Source: Campylobacter sputorum
GTDB lineage: Bacteria > Campylobacterota > Campylobacteria > Campylobacterales > Campylobacteraceae
Reading direction: 5' to 3'
Length of the DNA: 64,000 bases
Assembly: GCF_002220775.1 (NCBI RefSeq)
Contig: NZ_CP019685.1
Span: 1,550,001-1,614,000, forward strand
A program made the translations under genes and the position numbers. The notes beneath the pieces are model-generated. The model had not been told where the DNA came from, made no database searches, and saw only the letters and a program-made list of their open reading frames with translations. Within the stretch, counting starts at the first letter, position 1, and every line of letters starts with the position of its first letter. Positions 7,726-17,768 of the stretch are shown here, one piece after another.

Positions 7726-10314
7726 ATGGAAAACAATATTTTTGATGAAAATCAAGATATAACGATTGTAGATGTAGAAGATTCAGTAAAAGATAGCTAC
7801 CTTACCTACTCAATGAGTGTTATTGTAGGGCGTGCTCTACCAGATGCTAGAGATGGCTTAAAACCAGTGCATAGAAGAATTCTTTATGCAATGAATGATC
7901 TAGGAGTAAGCAGTAGAAGTCCTTACAAAAAATCAGCTCGTATTGTTGGAGATGTTATAGGTAAATACCATCCGCATGGTGATACCGCAGTTTATGATGC
8001 ACTTGTTAGAATGGCACAAGATTTCTCTATGAGAGTTCCCACAGTTGACGGACAAGGAAATTTCGGCTCACTTGATGGAGATAGTGCTGCTGCTATGCGT
8101 TATACAGAAGCTAGAATGACTGTTTTAGCAGAAGAGTTGCTTAAAGATATAGATAAAGATACTGTTGATTTTACACCAAACTATGATGATAGTATAGTTG
8201 AACCAGCGGTTTTACCTGCAAGAGTTCCAAATTTACTTTTAAATGGAAGTAGCGGTATTGCTGTTGGTATGGCTACAAATATACCTCCACATAGTTTAGA
8301 TGAACTTATAGATGGCTTACTTATGCTTCTTGAAAACAAAGATACTAGCTTAGAAGAGTTAATGAGTGTAATCAAAGGACCAGATTTTCCAACAGGGGGC
8401 ATAATATTTGGTAAAAAAGGTATAATCGAAGCTTACAAAACTGGTCGTGGACGAATAAAACTAAGAGCTAAAACTCACATAGAAAAAAAACAAAATAAAG
8501 ATATCATAGTAGTTGATGAGATACCATACCAAGTAAATAAAGCCAAACTTCACGAACAAATAGCAAATTTAGCAAAAGATAAACAAATAGAAGGAATTAG
8601 CGAAGTTAGAGATGAAAGTGATAGAGATGGAATAAGACTTGTTATAGAGCTAAAACGCGATGCTATGAGCGATATAGTGCTTAATAATCTTTTTAAATCC
8701 ACTACAATGGAAGTTACATTTGGCGTTATAATGCTCGCAATTGACAACAAGCAGCCGAAAATTTTCAATCTCATAGAACTTTTAGATCTATTTTTAAAAC
8801 ATAGAAAAACTATAATCATAAGAAGAACGATATTTGAACTTCAAAAAGCAAGAGCAAGAGCTCACATACTAGAAGGTCTAAAAATCGCACTTGATAATAT
8901 TGATGATGTTATAGAACTCATCAAAAATAGCGAGGATACGCCATCAGCAAGAAATGGTTTGATGGATAAATTTGGGCTTAGTGAACTACAAGCAAATGCT
9001 ATTTTAGATATGAAATTAAGCAAACTAACAGGACTTGAGCGAGAAAAACTTGACAATGAACTAAAAGAACTTATTTTGGAAATTTCAAGATTAGAATCCA
9101 TATTAAAAAGCGAAAAACTTATAGAAAATATCATAAAAGAAGAATTAATAGAAATAAAAAATAAATTTAAATGCCCTAGAATTACCGAAATTGTTGATGA
9201 TTATGATGATATAGATATAGAAGATTTAATACCAAATGAAAATATGGTAGTAACCATAACACACAGAGGATATATTAAGCGCGTTCCAAGTAAGACTTAT
9301 GAAAAACAAAAACGTGGCGGAAAGGGTAAAGTTGCCATAACAACTTATGATGATGATTTCATAGAAAGTTTCTTTATATGTGATATGCACGATACGCTCA
9401 TGTTTGTAACAGATCGCGGACAGCTTTATTGGTTAAAAGTTTATAAGATACCAGAAGGTAGCAGAACAGCCAAAGGAAAAGCTGTTGTAAATTTAGTTCA
9501 ACTTGAACAAGATGAAAAAATCATGGCTATCATTCCAACTACAGATTTCGATGATAGTAAATCTTTAGCATTTTTTACAAAAAATGGTATTGTAAAAAGA
9601 ACAAATTTAAGTGAGTTTAAAAACATAAGAAGCGTTGGAATAAAAGCTATAAATTTAGATGAATATGATGATTTAGTAACTGCAATAATAGTCGAAAATG
9701 ATGATGTTTTTGACAGCAACGCACAAAATAATGACAAAGAATACACAGAAAATGAAAATTTAGAAGTACAAGATGACAGCGATGAAAATGCCGAAGTTGA
9801 TAACTCTGGTGGTAAAAAACTTTTAATAGTAACTCAAAAAGGTATGTGTATTAAATTTAATGTAAGCGATACAAGAGAGATAGGAAGAGCAAGTAGAGGC
9901 GTTACTGGTATAAGATTTAAAGAAAAAGATGACAAAGTTGTTGGTGCACAAGTTATAGAACATGATGAAGAAGAAATTTTAAGTGTGTCTGCAAAAGGTA
10001 TAGGCAAACGCACAACAGCAGATGAGTATAGACTTCAAAAACGTGGTGGAAAGGGTGTAATTTGTATGAAATTAACCCAAAAAACAGGTGATTTAGTTGG
10101 AATAATTATCGTTGATGAAAGTATGGATTTAATGGCTCTTACTTCAAGTGGAAAAATGATAAGAGTAGATATGCAAACTATCAGAAAAGCTGGACGCAAC
10201 ACAAGTGGTGTTAAAATTTTAGATGTAGATGGCGAAGATGTTGTAAGTATAGCTAGATGTCCAAAACAAGAAGATGAAGACGATGATATTTCTGAAGATG
10301 GATTATTGGAATAA
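7726..10314 (+). CDS. gyrA: DNA gyrase subunit A
   Basis: Full-length GyrA of 862 residues, with AAGGA ten bases before the ATG. The catalytic Tyr126 lies in AMRYTEAR. The quinolone-determining region reads [15 protein letters not shown] with Thr87 and Asp91 (C. jejuni Thr86 and Asp90), that is, no classical fluoroquinolone-resistance substitution. The GyrA box QKRGGKGK begins the beta-pinwheel C-terminal domain. An acidic, Asn-rich insert near 670-700 is as variable as in other campylobacters. GyrA and GyrB together introduce negative supercoils. The downstream flgP-flgQ-flgR order matches C. jejuni. Confidence 0.98.
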   Translation: MENNIFDENQDITIVDVEDSVKDSYLTYSMSVIVGRALPDARDGLKPVHRRILYAMNDLGVSSRSPYKKSARIVGDVIGKYHPHGDTAVYDALVRMAQDFSMRVPTVDGQGNFGSLDGDSAAAMRYTEARMTVLAEELLKDIDKDTVDFTPNYDDSIVEPAVLPARVPNLLLNGSSGIAVGMATNIPPHSLDELIDGLLMLLENKDTSLEELMSVIKGPDFPTGGIIFGKKGIIEAYKTGRGRIKLRAKTHIEKKQNKDIIVVDEIPYQVNKAKLHEQIANLAKDKQIEGISEVRDESDRDGIRLVIELKRDAMSDIVLNNLFKSTTMEVTFGVIMLAIDNKQPKIFNLIELLDLFLKHRKTIIIRRTIFELQKARARAHILEGLKIALDNIDDVIELIKNSEDTPSARNGLMDKFGLSELQANAILDMKLSKLTGLEREKLDNELKELILEISRLESILKSEKLIENIIKEELIEIKNKFKCPRITEIVDDYDDIDIEDLIPNENMVVTITHRGYIKRVPSKTYEKQKRGGKGKVAITTYDDDFIESFFICDMHDTLMFVTDRGQLYWLKVYKIPEGSRTAKGKAVVNLVQLEQDEKIMAIIPTTDFDDSKSLAFFTKNGIVKRTNLSEFKNIRSVGIKAINLDEYDDLVTAIIVENDDVFDSNAQNNDKEYTENENLEVQDDSDENAEVDNSGGKKLLIVTQKGMCIKFNVSDTREIGRASRGVTGIRFKEKDDKVVGAQVIEHDEEEILSVSAKGIGKRTTADEYRLQKRGGKGVICMKLTQKTGDLVGIIIVDESMDLMALTSSGKMIRVDMQTIRKAGRNTSGVKILDVDGEDVVSIARCPKQEDEDDDISEDGLLE

Positions 10315-10321
10315 TATTTGC
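10308..10321 (+). promoter_or_regulatory. Candidate sigma-54 promoter of flgPQ
   Basis: GG at 10308-10309 and GC at 10320-10321 are separated by exactly ten bases within TTGGAATAATATTTGCTTA, which matches the sigma-54 -24/-12 spacing and the TTGC core. It overlaps the last codons of gyrA and lies about 33 bp before flgP. The downstream flgR encodes a sigma-54 activator, which supports it; no transcript data are available to me. Confidence 0.55.
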
Positions 10322-10353
10322 TTATAAAATTTTATCAAAAAACGAGGTAAAAA

Positions 10354-10860
10354 ATGAAAAATATATCTATCCTTGCTACAGCTCTTATAGCAATGTTGGG
10401 TTTTAGTGGTTGTAGTTTTAATGGCTTTGGTTCTTCTGCAAACACACCGGCTCAAGAAGTCGTTATACAAAAAGTAGATAAAGATGACATCAGAGAAGTT
10501 ATGAAACAAGAAAAGATGATATATACTGCACCAGAATCTGCAAATGCTACTTTTAGTGCAGTAGGTGAAGGTATAGCACCATTAAACACTGTTTCTCCAG
10601 CTCAAGCTCTAGCTCTAGCAAAAAGAGCTGCTATGGCTGATGCTTATAGAAATTTAGCTGCAAAGCTTTATGGTGTTAAAATCAACTCTAAAGATACAGT
10701 AAAAGATGCTATGCTTAAAAATTCATCCATCACATCTCAAGTTGATGGTCTTGTGAAAAATGCAGCTGTTACAAATGAATATTTTCAAAATGGGCTTTAT
10801 AAAGTTGAATTAGAACTCGAAATGAATCAAGAAAAGTGGCAAGAAGTTTTTGCTTATTAA
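10354..10860 (+). CDS. flgP: Flagellar lipoprotein FlgP (LPP20 family)
   Basis: A lipoprotein signal MKNISILATALIAMLGFSGC precedes an LPP20-type domain (AQALALAKRAAMADAYRNLA). In C. jejuni the gene directly after gyrA in the same order is flgP, an outer-membrane lipoprotein that forms the basal disk of the flagellar motor and is needed for motility. Length (168 residues) and neighbours agree. AACGAGGTAAAA supplies the ribosome-binding site. It overlaps flgQ by 25 bp. Confidence 0.88.
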   Translation: MKNISILATALIAMLGFSGCSFNGFGSSANTPAQEVVIQKVDKDDIREVMKQEKMIYTAPESANATFSAVGEGIAPLNTVSPAQALALAKRAAMADAYRNLAAKLYGVKINSKDTVKDAMLKNSSITSQVDGLVKNAAVTNEYFQNGLYKVELELEMNQEKWQEVFAY

Positions 10861-11234
10861 TACTTTTTTGTAAATTTGCTTTTGGAGCAGATCAGTTTAT
10901 TTTTTGGGCTCAAATAAATTCTCAAAATAACATTATAAAAAGTGAAATCATAGCTATATCAAAAGCTATGATTTTAACCAATGAGATACCAAATTTTGTT
11001 TGCAAAATATACGATATACCAAAAAAAAATGAAAGTTCTTATCATTTTTTAACTAGACACCAAAATGAGCTTTTTTCATGTTTTTCTGCTTCAAAAATAC
11101 ATATTAAAGATAAATCCAAACTAGAAGATAAAAATTTTTACTCAAATCTTATATTAACACTTTCGCCAATTCGTTTTGAGGTTGAATTTAAGTCTGATTT
11201 TGCTATTATAAACAAATTTGATAAAGGATTTTAG
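10836..11234 (+). CDS. flgQ: Flagellar protein FlgQ
   Basis: 132 residues with a GTG start at 10836, inside the end of flgP, giving a signal-like N-terminus (MARSFCLLILFCKFAFGADQ). No Shine-Dalgarno sequence is clear, so translation may be coupled to flgP. Identification rests on position: C. jejuni has flgQ between flgP and flgR and needs it for motility and FlgP stability. The protein has few conserved motifs, so this is weaker than the flanking calls. It ends immediately before flgR. Confidence 0.72.
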   Translation: MARSFCLLILFCKFAFGADQFIFWAQINSQNNIIKSEIIAISKAMILTNEIPNFVCKIYDIPKKNESSYHFLTRHQNELFSCFSASKIHIKDKSKLEDKNFYSNLILTLSPIRFEVEFKSDFAIINKFDKGF

Positions 11235-12389
11235 ATGAATATTGTTATAGTTGAAGATGATATAAATATGCGAAAATCCCTAGAAATTGCACTTAGCCAA
11301 TACGAAGAATTTAACATAACTAGCTTTAAAAGTGCAGTTGATGCATTAAAAAAGCTTAGCGATGATACAGATGTTATAATAACAGATATAAATATGCCAA
11401 AGATGGATGGCATAGAATTTATCAAGGAACTTGACGGAAAATTTGATGTTATAATCATAACAGGAAATGCCACGCTAAATAGAGCCATACAAAGCGTTAG
11501 ACTTGGTGTAAAAGATTTCTTAACTAAACCATTTGATATAACAACACTTTATGAAGCTATAATACGCTCTCAAAAATTTAAAACAAAAATTAAGTCAAAA
11601 CAGAAAAAAGATTTAAAAACAGATGATAAAGATTTTGCTGGGAATTCTGAGATTCTTGAAAAAACTTTACATTTTGCAAAAAAGGCAGCTCCAACAGATG
11701 TAAATATTATGTTAATTGGAGAAAGCGGAGTTGGAAAAGAAGTTTTTGCTAAATTTATACATAAAAACTCAAAACGCTCAACTAATCCATTTATAGCTAT
11801 AAATATGGCTGCAATTCCAGAAAATTTATTAGAAAGTGAACTTTATGGTTATGAAAAAGGAGCTTTTACAGATGCAACTGCTCAAAAAATAGGTTTTTTT
11901 GAACTAGCAAATGGCGGAACTTTATTTTTAGATGAGATTGGTGAAATACCTATAAAACTTCAGCCAAAACTTTTAAGAGCTTTACAAGAGCGAGAGATAA
12001 CTAGACTTGGTGCTACAAAAAGCACAAAGATTGATGTTAGAATCATTAGTGCAACAAATGCAAATTTAAAACAAAAAGTTGAAAACGGAGAATTTAGAGA
12101 AGATCTTTTTTATCGTCTAAATACAGTTCCTATCATCATTCCACCACTTAGAGAACGAAAAGATGAGATAGAAGATATAGCAAATTCTGTTTTGCAAAGA
12201 GCTTGCAAGGAGTATGATCTTGGCACAAAATATTTTAGCGATGAAGCAAAAAATGAGCTTATGAATTATAATTTTCCAGGAAATATAAGAGAACTTATAT
12301 CTATCGTAGAAAGAGCGGCTATTTTAAGCGACAAAGAAGCCATTAGTAAAGACGATCTTTTTTTATATAGTAGAAAAAATTCTTTTTAA
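11235..12389 (+). CDS. flgR: FlgR, sigma-54-dependent flagellar response regulator lacking a DNA-binding domain
   Basis: An NtrC-type receiver (acidic pocket E7-D9, phosphoacceptor Asp51 in ITDINMPKMDG) is followed by an AAA+ domain: Walker A GESGVGKE, the sigma-54 contact loop GAFTDA in place of GAFTGA, Walker B TLFLDEIGEIP and an arginine-finger region. The protein ends about 20 residues after the AAA+ helical part (NIRELISIVERAAILS), so no Fis-type helix-turn-helix is present. At 384 residues it is like H. pylori FlgR; C. jejuni FlgR is longer. FlgS is its usual kinase partner, encoded elsewhere. Confidence 0.9.
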   Translation: MNIVIVEDDINMRKSLEIALSQYEEFNITSFKSAVDALKKLSDDTDVIITDINMPKMDGIEFIKELDGKFDVIIITGNATLNRAIQSVRLGVKDFLTKPFDITTLYEAIIRSQKFKTKIKSKQKKDLKTDDKDFAGNSEILEKTLHFAKKAAPTDVNIMLIGESGVGKEVFAKFIHKNSKRSTNPFIAINMAAIPENLLESELYGYEKGAFTDATAQKIGFFELANGGTLFLDEIGEIPIKLQPKLLRALQEREITRLGATKSTKIDVRIISATNANLKQKVENGEFREDLFYRLNTVPIIIPPLRERKDEIEDIANSVLQRACKEYDLGTKYFSDEAKNELMNYNFPGNIRELISIVERAAILSDKEAISKDDLFLYSRKNSF

Positions 12390-12394
12390 TTTGA

Positions 12395-12400
12395 TATAAT
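12395..12400 (+). promoter_or_regulatory. Sigma-70 -10 box of asd
   Basis: TATAAT within TTTGATATAATAAC, 28 bp before the asd ATG and just after the flgR stop. It has the typical Campylobacter -10 context, so asd probably has its own promoter. Confidence 0.55.
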
Positions 12401-12427
12401 AACAAAATTTTATTTTAAAGGTCTACC

Positions 12428-13453
12428 ATGAGAAAATACAATATTGCTGTAGTTGGAGCTACAGGCGCAGTCGGCGAAGAAATATTTAATGTTTTAGAAG
12501 AAGTAAATTTTCCTATTAATGAAATTTTACCACTAGCAAGTAGTAGAAGTGCCGGAAGCGAGATAGAGTGTTTTGGAAAAACCTATAAAGTAGTTGAACT
12601 CACAGATACAGTGTTTGATGAACATGAAATAGACATAGCTTTTTTTAGTGCCGGCGGATCTATTTCAGAAAAATTTGCACCACTTGCAGCTAGAAGCGGT
12701 GCTGTAGTTATAGATAATACAAGTCATTTTAGAATGCAAAGTGATGTTCCTTTGGTTGTTCCTGAGTGTAATCCAGAGGATATAAAAGAGTGGAAAAACA
12801 CAGGAATCATAGCAAATCCAAACTGCTCTACAATACAAATGGTTCAAATTTTAAAACCACTTAACGATGCTTTTGATATACAAAGAGTTGATGTTAGCAC
12901 ATACCAAGCAACAAGTGGGGCTGGAAAAGAAGGAATGGAAGAGTTGGTTACTCAAATGCAACAATTTTTTGCCTTTAGACTTGATGAGTGTGAACCAAAA
13001 GTTTTTCAACACCAAATAGCACTAAATTTGATACCACATATTGATGTTTTTTTGGATAATGATTATACAAAAGAAGAGATGAAAATGGTAAATGAGACAC
13101 AAAAAATATTGCACAAAAAAATCGAAGTAAGTGCAACTTGTGTTAGGGTGCCTATTTTAAGAAGTCATAGTGAAGCTATAACTATACATTTTGCAAATGC
13201 AATTGATGCAAATAAAGCAAGAGATATTTTAAAAAATGCACCAAGCGTAGTTGTGGTAGATGAGCCGTCTAAAAATATATATCCTATGCCGCTTCTTTCA
13301 ACTGATACAAATGAAACTTATGTTGGAAGAATTAGAAAAGATAATTTTCGAGACAATGTTTTACATCTATTTTGTGCAGCTGATCAAATCCGCGTAGGAG
13401 CAGCAACAAACGCTGTAAGAATAGCACAAAAATGGATAGAATTAGAAGATTAA
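12428..13453 (+). CDS. asd: Aspartate-semialdehyde dehydrogenase
   Basis: Reduces aspartyl phosphate to aspartate semialdehyde for lysine/diaminopimelate, threonine and methionine synthesis. The NADP-binding GATGAVGEE is at residues 10-18 and the active-site Cys133 lies in ANPNCSTIQ. Further conserved stretches are ATSGAGKEG and the C-terminal QIRVGAATNAVRI. The length of 341 is normal. AAAGG precedes the ATG. It follows flgR as in C. jejuni (Cj1023c). Confidence 0.97.
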   Translation: MRKYNIAVVGATGAVGEEIFNVLEEVNFPINEILPLASSRSAGSEIECFGKTYKVVELTDTVFDEHEIDIAFFSAGGSISEKFAPLAARSGAVVIDNTSHFRMQSDVPLVVPECNPEDIKEWKNTGIIANPNCSTIQMVQILKPLNDAFDIQRVDVSTYQATSGAGKEGMEELVTQMQQFFAFRLDECEPKVFQHQIALNLIPHIDVFLDNDYTKEEMKMVNETQKILHKKIEVSATCVRVPILRSHSEAITIHFANAIDANKARDILKNAPSVVVVDEPSKNIYPMPLLSTDTNETYVGRIRKDNFRDNVLHLFCAADQIRVGAATNAVRIAQKWIELED

Positions 13454-13462
13454 AACACAATA

Positions 13463-13497
13463 ATAGTCAAATTTAATACTAAATTAAATTTGACTAT
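13463..13497 (+). terminator. Hairpin after asd
   Basis: A perfect 14-bp A+T-rich stem (13463-13476 with 13484-13497) and a 7-base loop, ten bases after the asd stop. Only a weak T-run follows, so termination efficiency is uncertain. Confidence 0.5.
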
Positions 13498-13586
13498 ATC
13501 TTTAAAATTAAATATTTTAATGACTTTATAATAACTTTCTAGATAAAATAAATTTCTTACTTTAAAATTTCAAAAAAGGCACTAAT

Positions 13587-14915
13587 ATGGTTGAGCGATA
13601 CGCAAGAAAAGAAATGAAAGAAAAATGGAGTATACAAGCAAAATATGATGCTTGGTTGGAAGTTGAAAAAGCAGCTGTAAAAGCTTGGAATAAGCTTGGC
13701 TTGATAAATGATAGCGATTGCGAAAAAATTATAAAAAATGCTAAATTTAATGTAGATAGAATTAATGAGATAGAAAAGACCACAAAACATGATGTAATTG
13801 CTTTTTTAACAAGCGTTAGCGAAAGTTTGGGTGATGAAAGCAGATTTGTTCATTTTGCAATGACATCAAGCGATACCATAGATACAGCTGTTGCTTTGCA
13901 AATAAGAGATAGTTTAAACCTTATAATATCTGATGTTAAAAATTTAATGAACGCTGTCAAAAAAAGAGCGTTTGAGCACAAAAATACGCTAATGGTTGGT
14001 AGAAGTCATGGAATTCATGGTGAGCCTATCACTTTTGGTTTGGTTTTAGCTATATGGTATGATGAAATTTCTCGCTCACTAGAACTTTTAGAACATGCAA
14101 AAAAAGTAATAAGTGTAGGTAAAATCAGCGGTGCTATGGGAAATTTCGCTCACGCTCCACTTGATCTAGAAGAATTAGTTTGTGAGTTTTTAGAGTTAAA
14201 ACCAGCTCCAGCTTCAAACCAAGTTATACAAAGAGATCGATACGCACAAGTAATGAGTGCTTTATCTATCCTTGCATCAAGTTGCGAAAAAATTGCAGTT
14301 GCTATTCGCCACTACCAAAGAACTGAAGTTTATGAGTGCGAAGAGTATTTTAGCCCCGGACAAAAAGGAAGCTCAGCAATGCCACACAAAAGAAATCCTG
14401 TTTTAAGCGAAAATGTAACCGGACTTTGTAGAATGATACGCTCTTATGTAATGCCGGCCATGGAAAATGTGGCTTTATGGCATGAAAGAGACATAAGTCA
14501 TAGTTCAGTTGAGAGATTTATACTTCCAGATGGATTTATAACAGCTGATTTCATGCTAAATCGTTTGACAAATTTGATAGATAAGCTAGTTGTTTACCCT
14601 GAAAATATGCTCAGAAATTTAAACTTAACTGGCGGTTTAGTTTTCTCTCAAAGAGTTTTGCTTGAACTACCAAAAAAAGGCGTAAGTAGGGAAGATGCGT
14701 ATAAGATAGTCCAAAGAAATGCTATGAAAGTTTGGGGCGATTTGCAAAGCGGTAAAAAAGCCATTGATGAAAATGGTCATAGTCTGTTTTTGCAAAATTT
14801 ACTAAACGATGAAGACTTAAATAAAGCATTAAGTAAAGATGAGATTAAAGAGTGTTTTGATTACTCATACTATACAAAAAATGTAGATAAAATTTTTACA
14901 AGAGTTTTTAAATAA
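13587..14915 (+). CDS. purB: Adenylosuccinate lyase
   Basis: Cleaves SAICAR and adenylosuccinate in purine synthesis. The fumarase/aspartase superfamily signature GSSAMPHKRNP is near residues 267-277, and the catalytic-His regions TSSDTIDTA and GRSHGIHGEP are present. The 442-residue length is normal. AAAAAAGGCAC upstream serves as ribosome-binding site. nrdA follows 14 bp later, as in C. jejuni (Cj0023-Cj0024). Confidence 0.96.
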   Translation: MVERYARKEMKEKWSIQAKYDAWLEVEKAAVKAWNKLGLINDSDCEKIIKNAKFNVDRINEIEKTTKHDVIAFLTSVSESLGDESRFVHFAMTSSDTIDTAVALQIRDSLNLIISDVKNLMNAVKKRAFEHKNTLMVGRSHGIHGEPITFGLVLAIWYDEISRSLELLEHAKKVISVGKISGAMGNFAHAPLDLEELVCEFLELKPAPASNQVIQRDRYAQVMSALSILASSCEKIAVAIRHYQRTEVYECEEYFSPGQKGSSAMPHKRNPVLSENVTGLCRMIRSYVMPAMENVALWHERDISHSSVERFILPDGFITADFMLNRLTNLIDKLVVYPENMLRNLNLTGGLVFSQRVLLELPKKGVSREDAYKIVQRNAMKVWGDLQSGKKAIDENGHSLFLQNLLNDEDLNKALSKDEIKECFDYSYYTKNVDKIFTRVFK

Positions 14916-14929
14916 ACTAAGGAAATAAA

Positions 14930-17305
14930 TTGAAAGTAATAAAAAGAAACGGTAGAACAGAAGAGTTAGACATAAGTAAGATTAAAAAATACACAAAAGA
15001 AGCTGTTGAGGGCTTAGATAATGTAAGTTTAAGTGAGCTTGAAGTTGATGCAAAAATTCAGTTTCGTGATATGATAACAACAGAAGAGATTCAACAAACT
15101 CTCATAAAAACAGCTGTTGAAAAGATAGACATTGATAGACCAAATTGGACATTTGTTGCAGCAAGGCTATTTTTATATGATTTATATCATAAGGTTACAG
15201 GATATAGCGGATACAACCACCTTAGAGAATATTTTGAAAAAGGCGAAAAAGCTGGGCGTATAATGCTTGGACTTAAAGATAAATATGATTTAGATGATTT
15301 AAATTCATATTTAGATTACAAAAGAGATTTACAATTTAACTATCTTGGTATCAAAACGCTTTATGACAGATATCTTATCAAAGATAGTAACGCCAAGCCT
15401 ATAGAATTACCTCAACATATGTTTATGGCAATAGCTATGTTTCTTGCACAAAATGAATTTGACTGCCAAAGTTGGGCAAAAAAATTCTATGATCTAATAA
15501 GTAAATTTGAAGTAATGCCAGCAACCCCAACTCTATCAAACGCAAGAACAACTCGCCATCAACTATCAAGTTGCTATATTGGCTCAACTCCAGATAATAT
15601 AGAGGGGATTTTTGATAGCTATAAAGAAATGGCACTATTATCTAAATTTGGCGGTGGTGTTGGTTGGGATTGGAATCAAGTAAGAGCAGTTGGTGGAGCG
15701 ATAGATGGGCATAAAAATGCTGCTGGCGGAATTATCCCTTTTCTTAAGATAACAAATGACCTTGCAGTTGCAGTTGATCAACTTGGCACTAGAAAAGGTG
15801 CAATTGCAGTTTATGTAGAGCCGTGGCATATGGATGTAAGCGATTTTATAGACTTACGAAAAAACTCTGGCGAAGAAAGAAGGAGAGCACACGAACTCTT
15901 TCCGGCACTTTGGATAAATGACCTTTTTATGAAAAGAGTTGCGAACAATGAAAGATGGACACTTTTTGATCCAGTTGATGTAAAAGATCTTTGTGAACTT
16001 TATGGGGAAGAATTTGAAAAAAAATATACAGAGTATGAAAATGATGAAAATATCCCAAAAAACACAATGCAAGCAAAAGAACTTTGGAAAAAAATCTTAA
16101 CAAATTACTTTGAAACCGGAATGCCATTTTTATGTTTTAAAGATAGTGCAAATAAAGCAAATCCGAATAACCACAAAGGACTTATAAGAAGTTCAAATTT
16201 ATGCACCGAAATTTTCCAAAATACAGATCCAAGCTACTATAAAATAAAAGTAATTTATAAAGATAAAAGCATAGATGTTTTTGATGAAGAAGATGATGTA
16301 ACAGTAGATGGCGGATATACAAAAAAAGCTAAGAAAATCACAGCACTTGATAGTATAAACTCTAAAGAAATTTATATCGTAGAAAAAGAAGTTATAGAGG
16401 GTAAAACTGCGGTTTGTAATCTTGCAAGTATAAATTTAAGTAAGATAAATTCTCAAGAAGATATCAATAGAGTTGTCCCAATAGCCATAAGAATGCTTGA
16501 TAATGTAATTGATTTAAATTTCTATCCTCACATAAAAGTTAAAAATACAAACTTAGCGTCAAGATCAATAGGACTTGGAATAATGGGCGAAGCTCAAATG
16601 TTAGCCCAAAAGGGCATACAATGGGGAAGCTATGAACATCTTGTAAAGATAGACGAGATAATGGAAAATATAAGCTATAACGCTATTTATGCATCTTCAA
16701 ATTTGGCACTAGAAAAAGGTAAATATCCTGATTTTGAAGGCTCAAAATGGAGCAAAGGTATTTTTCCAATAGACACAGCAAATCAAAAAGCAAAAGATCT
16801 TATAAAAAGAGATGGGCTTTTTGATGAAAGAACAAGGGATTGGAAAAAACTAAAAGAAAAAGTTATGAGCGATGGCATACGAAATGGGTATCTTATGGCT
16901 ATAGCTCCAACTTCTAGTATAAGCATTTTAGTTGGAACAACCCAAACCATAGAACCAGTTTATAAACGTAAATGGTTTGAACACAATCTAAGCGGTATGA
17001 TACCAGTAGTTGTGCCAAATTTAAGCCCTGATACATGGCAATACTACACACCAGCTTATGATATAGATCAAAGACTTTTGATAAAAGCCGGTGCTATTCG
17101 TCAAAAATGGATAGATCAAGGTCAAAGTTTAAATATATTTATATCACTTGAAAAAGCAACTGGTGGTATTTTAAATCAAATTTACACACTTGCGTGGGAA
17201 CTTGGATTAAAATCAACTTATTATCTAAGAAGCCAAAGCCCAGAAAGCGAGATAGATCAAAAAACTGCAGTTGATAGAAGTATAGAATGTGAGGGTTGTC
17301 AATAA
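14930..17305 (+). CDS. nrdA: Ribonucleoside-diphosphate reductase subunit alpha (class Ia)
   Basis: TTG start at 14930, after AAGGAAATAAA. An ATP-cone at residues 1-90 suggests dATP feedback. The redox Cys lies in QLSSCYIGS, the radical site in SNLCTEIF, the substrate loop in APTSSISILVGTTQTIEPVY, and a Tyr pair in STYYLRSQ for radical transfer. The C-terminal shuttle pair is in ECEGCQ. 791 residues. It reduces ribonucleotides to deoxyribonucleotides with NrdB, which is not in this window. Confidence 0.96.
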   Translation: MKVIKRNGRTEELDISKIKKYTKEAVEGLDNVSLSELEVDAKIQFRDMITTEEIQQTLIKTAVEKIDIDRPNWTFVAARLFLYDLYHKVTGYSGYNHLREYFEKGEKAGRIMLGLKDKYDLDDLNSYLDYKRDLQFNYLGIKTLYDRYLIKDSNAKPIELPQHMFMAIAMFLAQNEFDCQSWAKKFYDLISKFEVMPATPTLSNARTTRHQLSSCYIGSTPDNIEGIFDSYKEMALLSKFGGGVGWDWNQVRAVGGAIDGHKNAAGGIIPFLKITNDLAVAVDQLGTRKGAIAVYVEPWHMDVSDFIDLRKNSGEERRRAHELFPALWINDLFMKRVANNERWTLFDPVDVKDLCELYGEEFEKKYTEYENDENIPKNTMQAKELWKKILTNYFETGMPFLCFKDSANKANPNNHKGLIRSSNLCTEIFQNTDPSYYKIKVIYKDKSIDVFDEEDDVTVDGGYTKKAKKITALDSINSKEIYIVEKEVIEGKTAVCNLASINLSKINSQEDINRVVPIAIRMLDNVIDLNFYPHIKVKNTNLASRSIGLGIMGEAQMLAQKGIQWGSYEHLVKIDEIMENISYNAIYASSNLALEKGKYPDFEGSKWSKGIFPIDTANQKAKDLIKRDGLFDERTRDWKKLKEKVMSDGIRNGYLMAIAPTSSISILVGTTQTIEPVYKRKWFEHNLSGMIPVVVPNLSPDTWQYYTPAYDIDQRLLIKAGAIRQKWIDQGQSLNIFISLEKATGGILNQIYTLAWELGLKSTYYLRSQSPESEIDQKTAVDRSIECEGCQ

Positions 17306-17357
17306 TTTGATTAATTTTTACTATAATAAATAAACAAGAGTAGTTGAAAGGAAAAAA

Positions 17358-17756
17358 ATGAAATTTGTAAATAGTCATAGCATAGGGCTTCTGTTTTTAA
17401 GAGTTTTTCTTGGAATATGCGTTTTAATGCATGGTATATTTAAACTAAACAATGGCATAGCAGGAGTAAAAAGTATGTTAGTAGCTAGTGGCTTACCGCA
17501 AATTATGTCATATGGCGTGTATATTGGAGAAGTTTTGGCACCACTTATGATAATATTTGGAGTTTTTACCAGATTTGCTGCTTTTATTCTTTTTGGAACA
17601 TGCTGTGTAATTTTTTATGTAGCAAACGCATCAGCTCCTTTTGCACTTACTTCAAACGGAGGATTTGTAGCCGAGATTTTATACCTTTACATTGGCTGTG
17701 CAATATGCTTAATTTTTTGTGGTGGTGGAAAATTTTCTTTAACAAAAGACTATTAA
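17358..17756 (+). CDS. DoxX-family inner-membrane protein
   Basis: 132 residues, about four transmembrane helices. Conserved DoxX features: an LLFLRVFLGICVLMHGIFKL first helix, the motif YGVYIGEVLAPLMIIFGVFTRFAA, and a final helix with GGGKFSL. The family includes small membrane proteins linked to redox balance, but the function is not settled. AAAGG precedes the ATG at 17358. Unlinked in function to the flanking nrdA and surE. Confidence 0.8.
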   Translation: MKFVNSHSIGLLFLRVFLGICVLMHGIFKLNNGIAGVKSMLVASGLPQIMSYGVYIGEVLAPLMIIFGVFTRFAAFILFGTCCVIFYVANASAPFALTSNGGFVAEILYLYIGCAICLIFCGGGKFSLTKDY

Positions 17757-17768
17757 TCAAGGTAAAAT

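Noticed and set aside
8181-9746. Several minus-strand open frames inside gyrA
   Set aside because: They lack ribosome-binding sites, are Ser/Leu-rich mirror images of the coding strand and have no family features.
10030-10060. A second GyrA box suggesting ParC-like duplication
   Set aside because: The second QKRGGKG is part of the C-terminal pinwheel, also seen in other campylobacter GyrA proteins.
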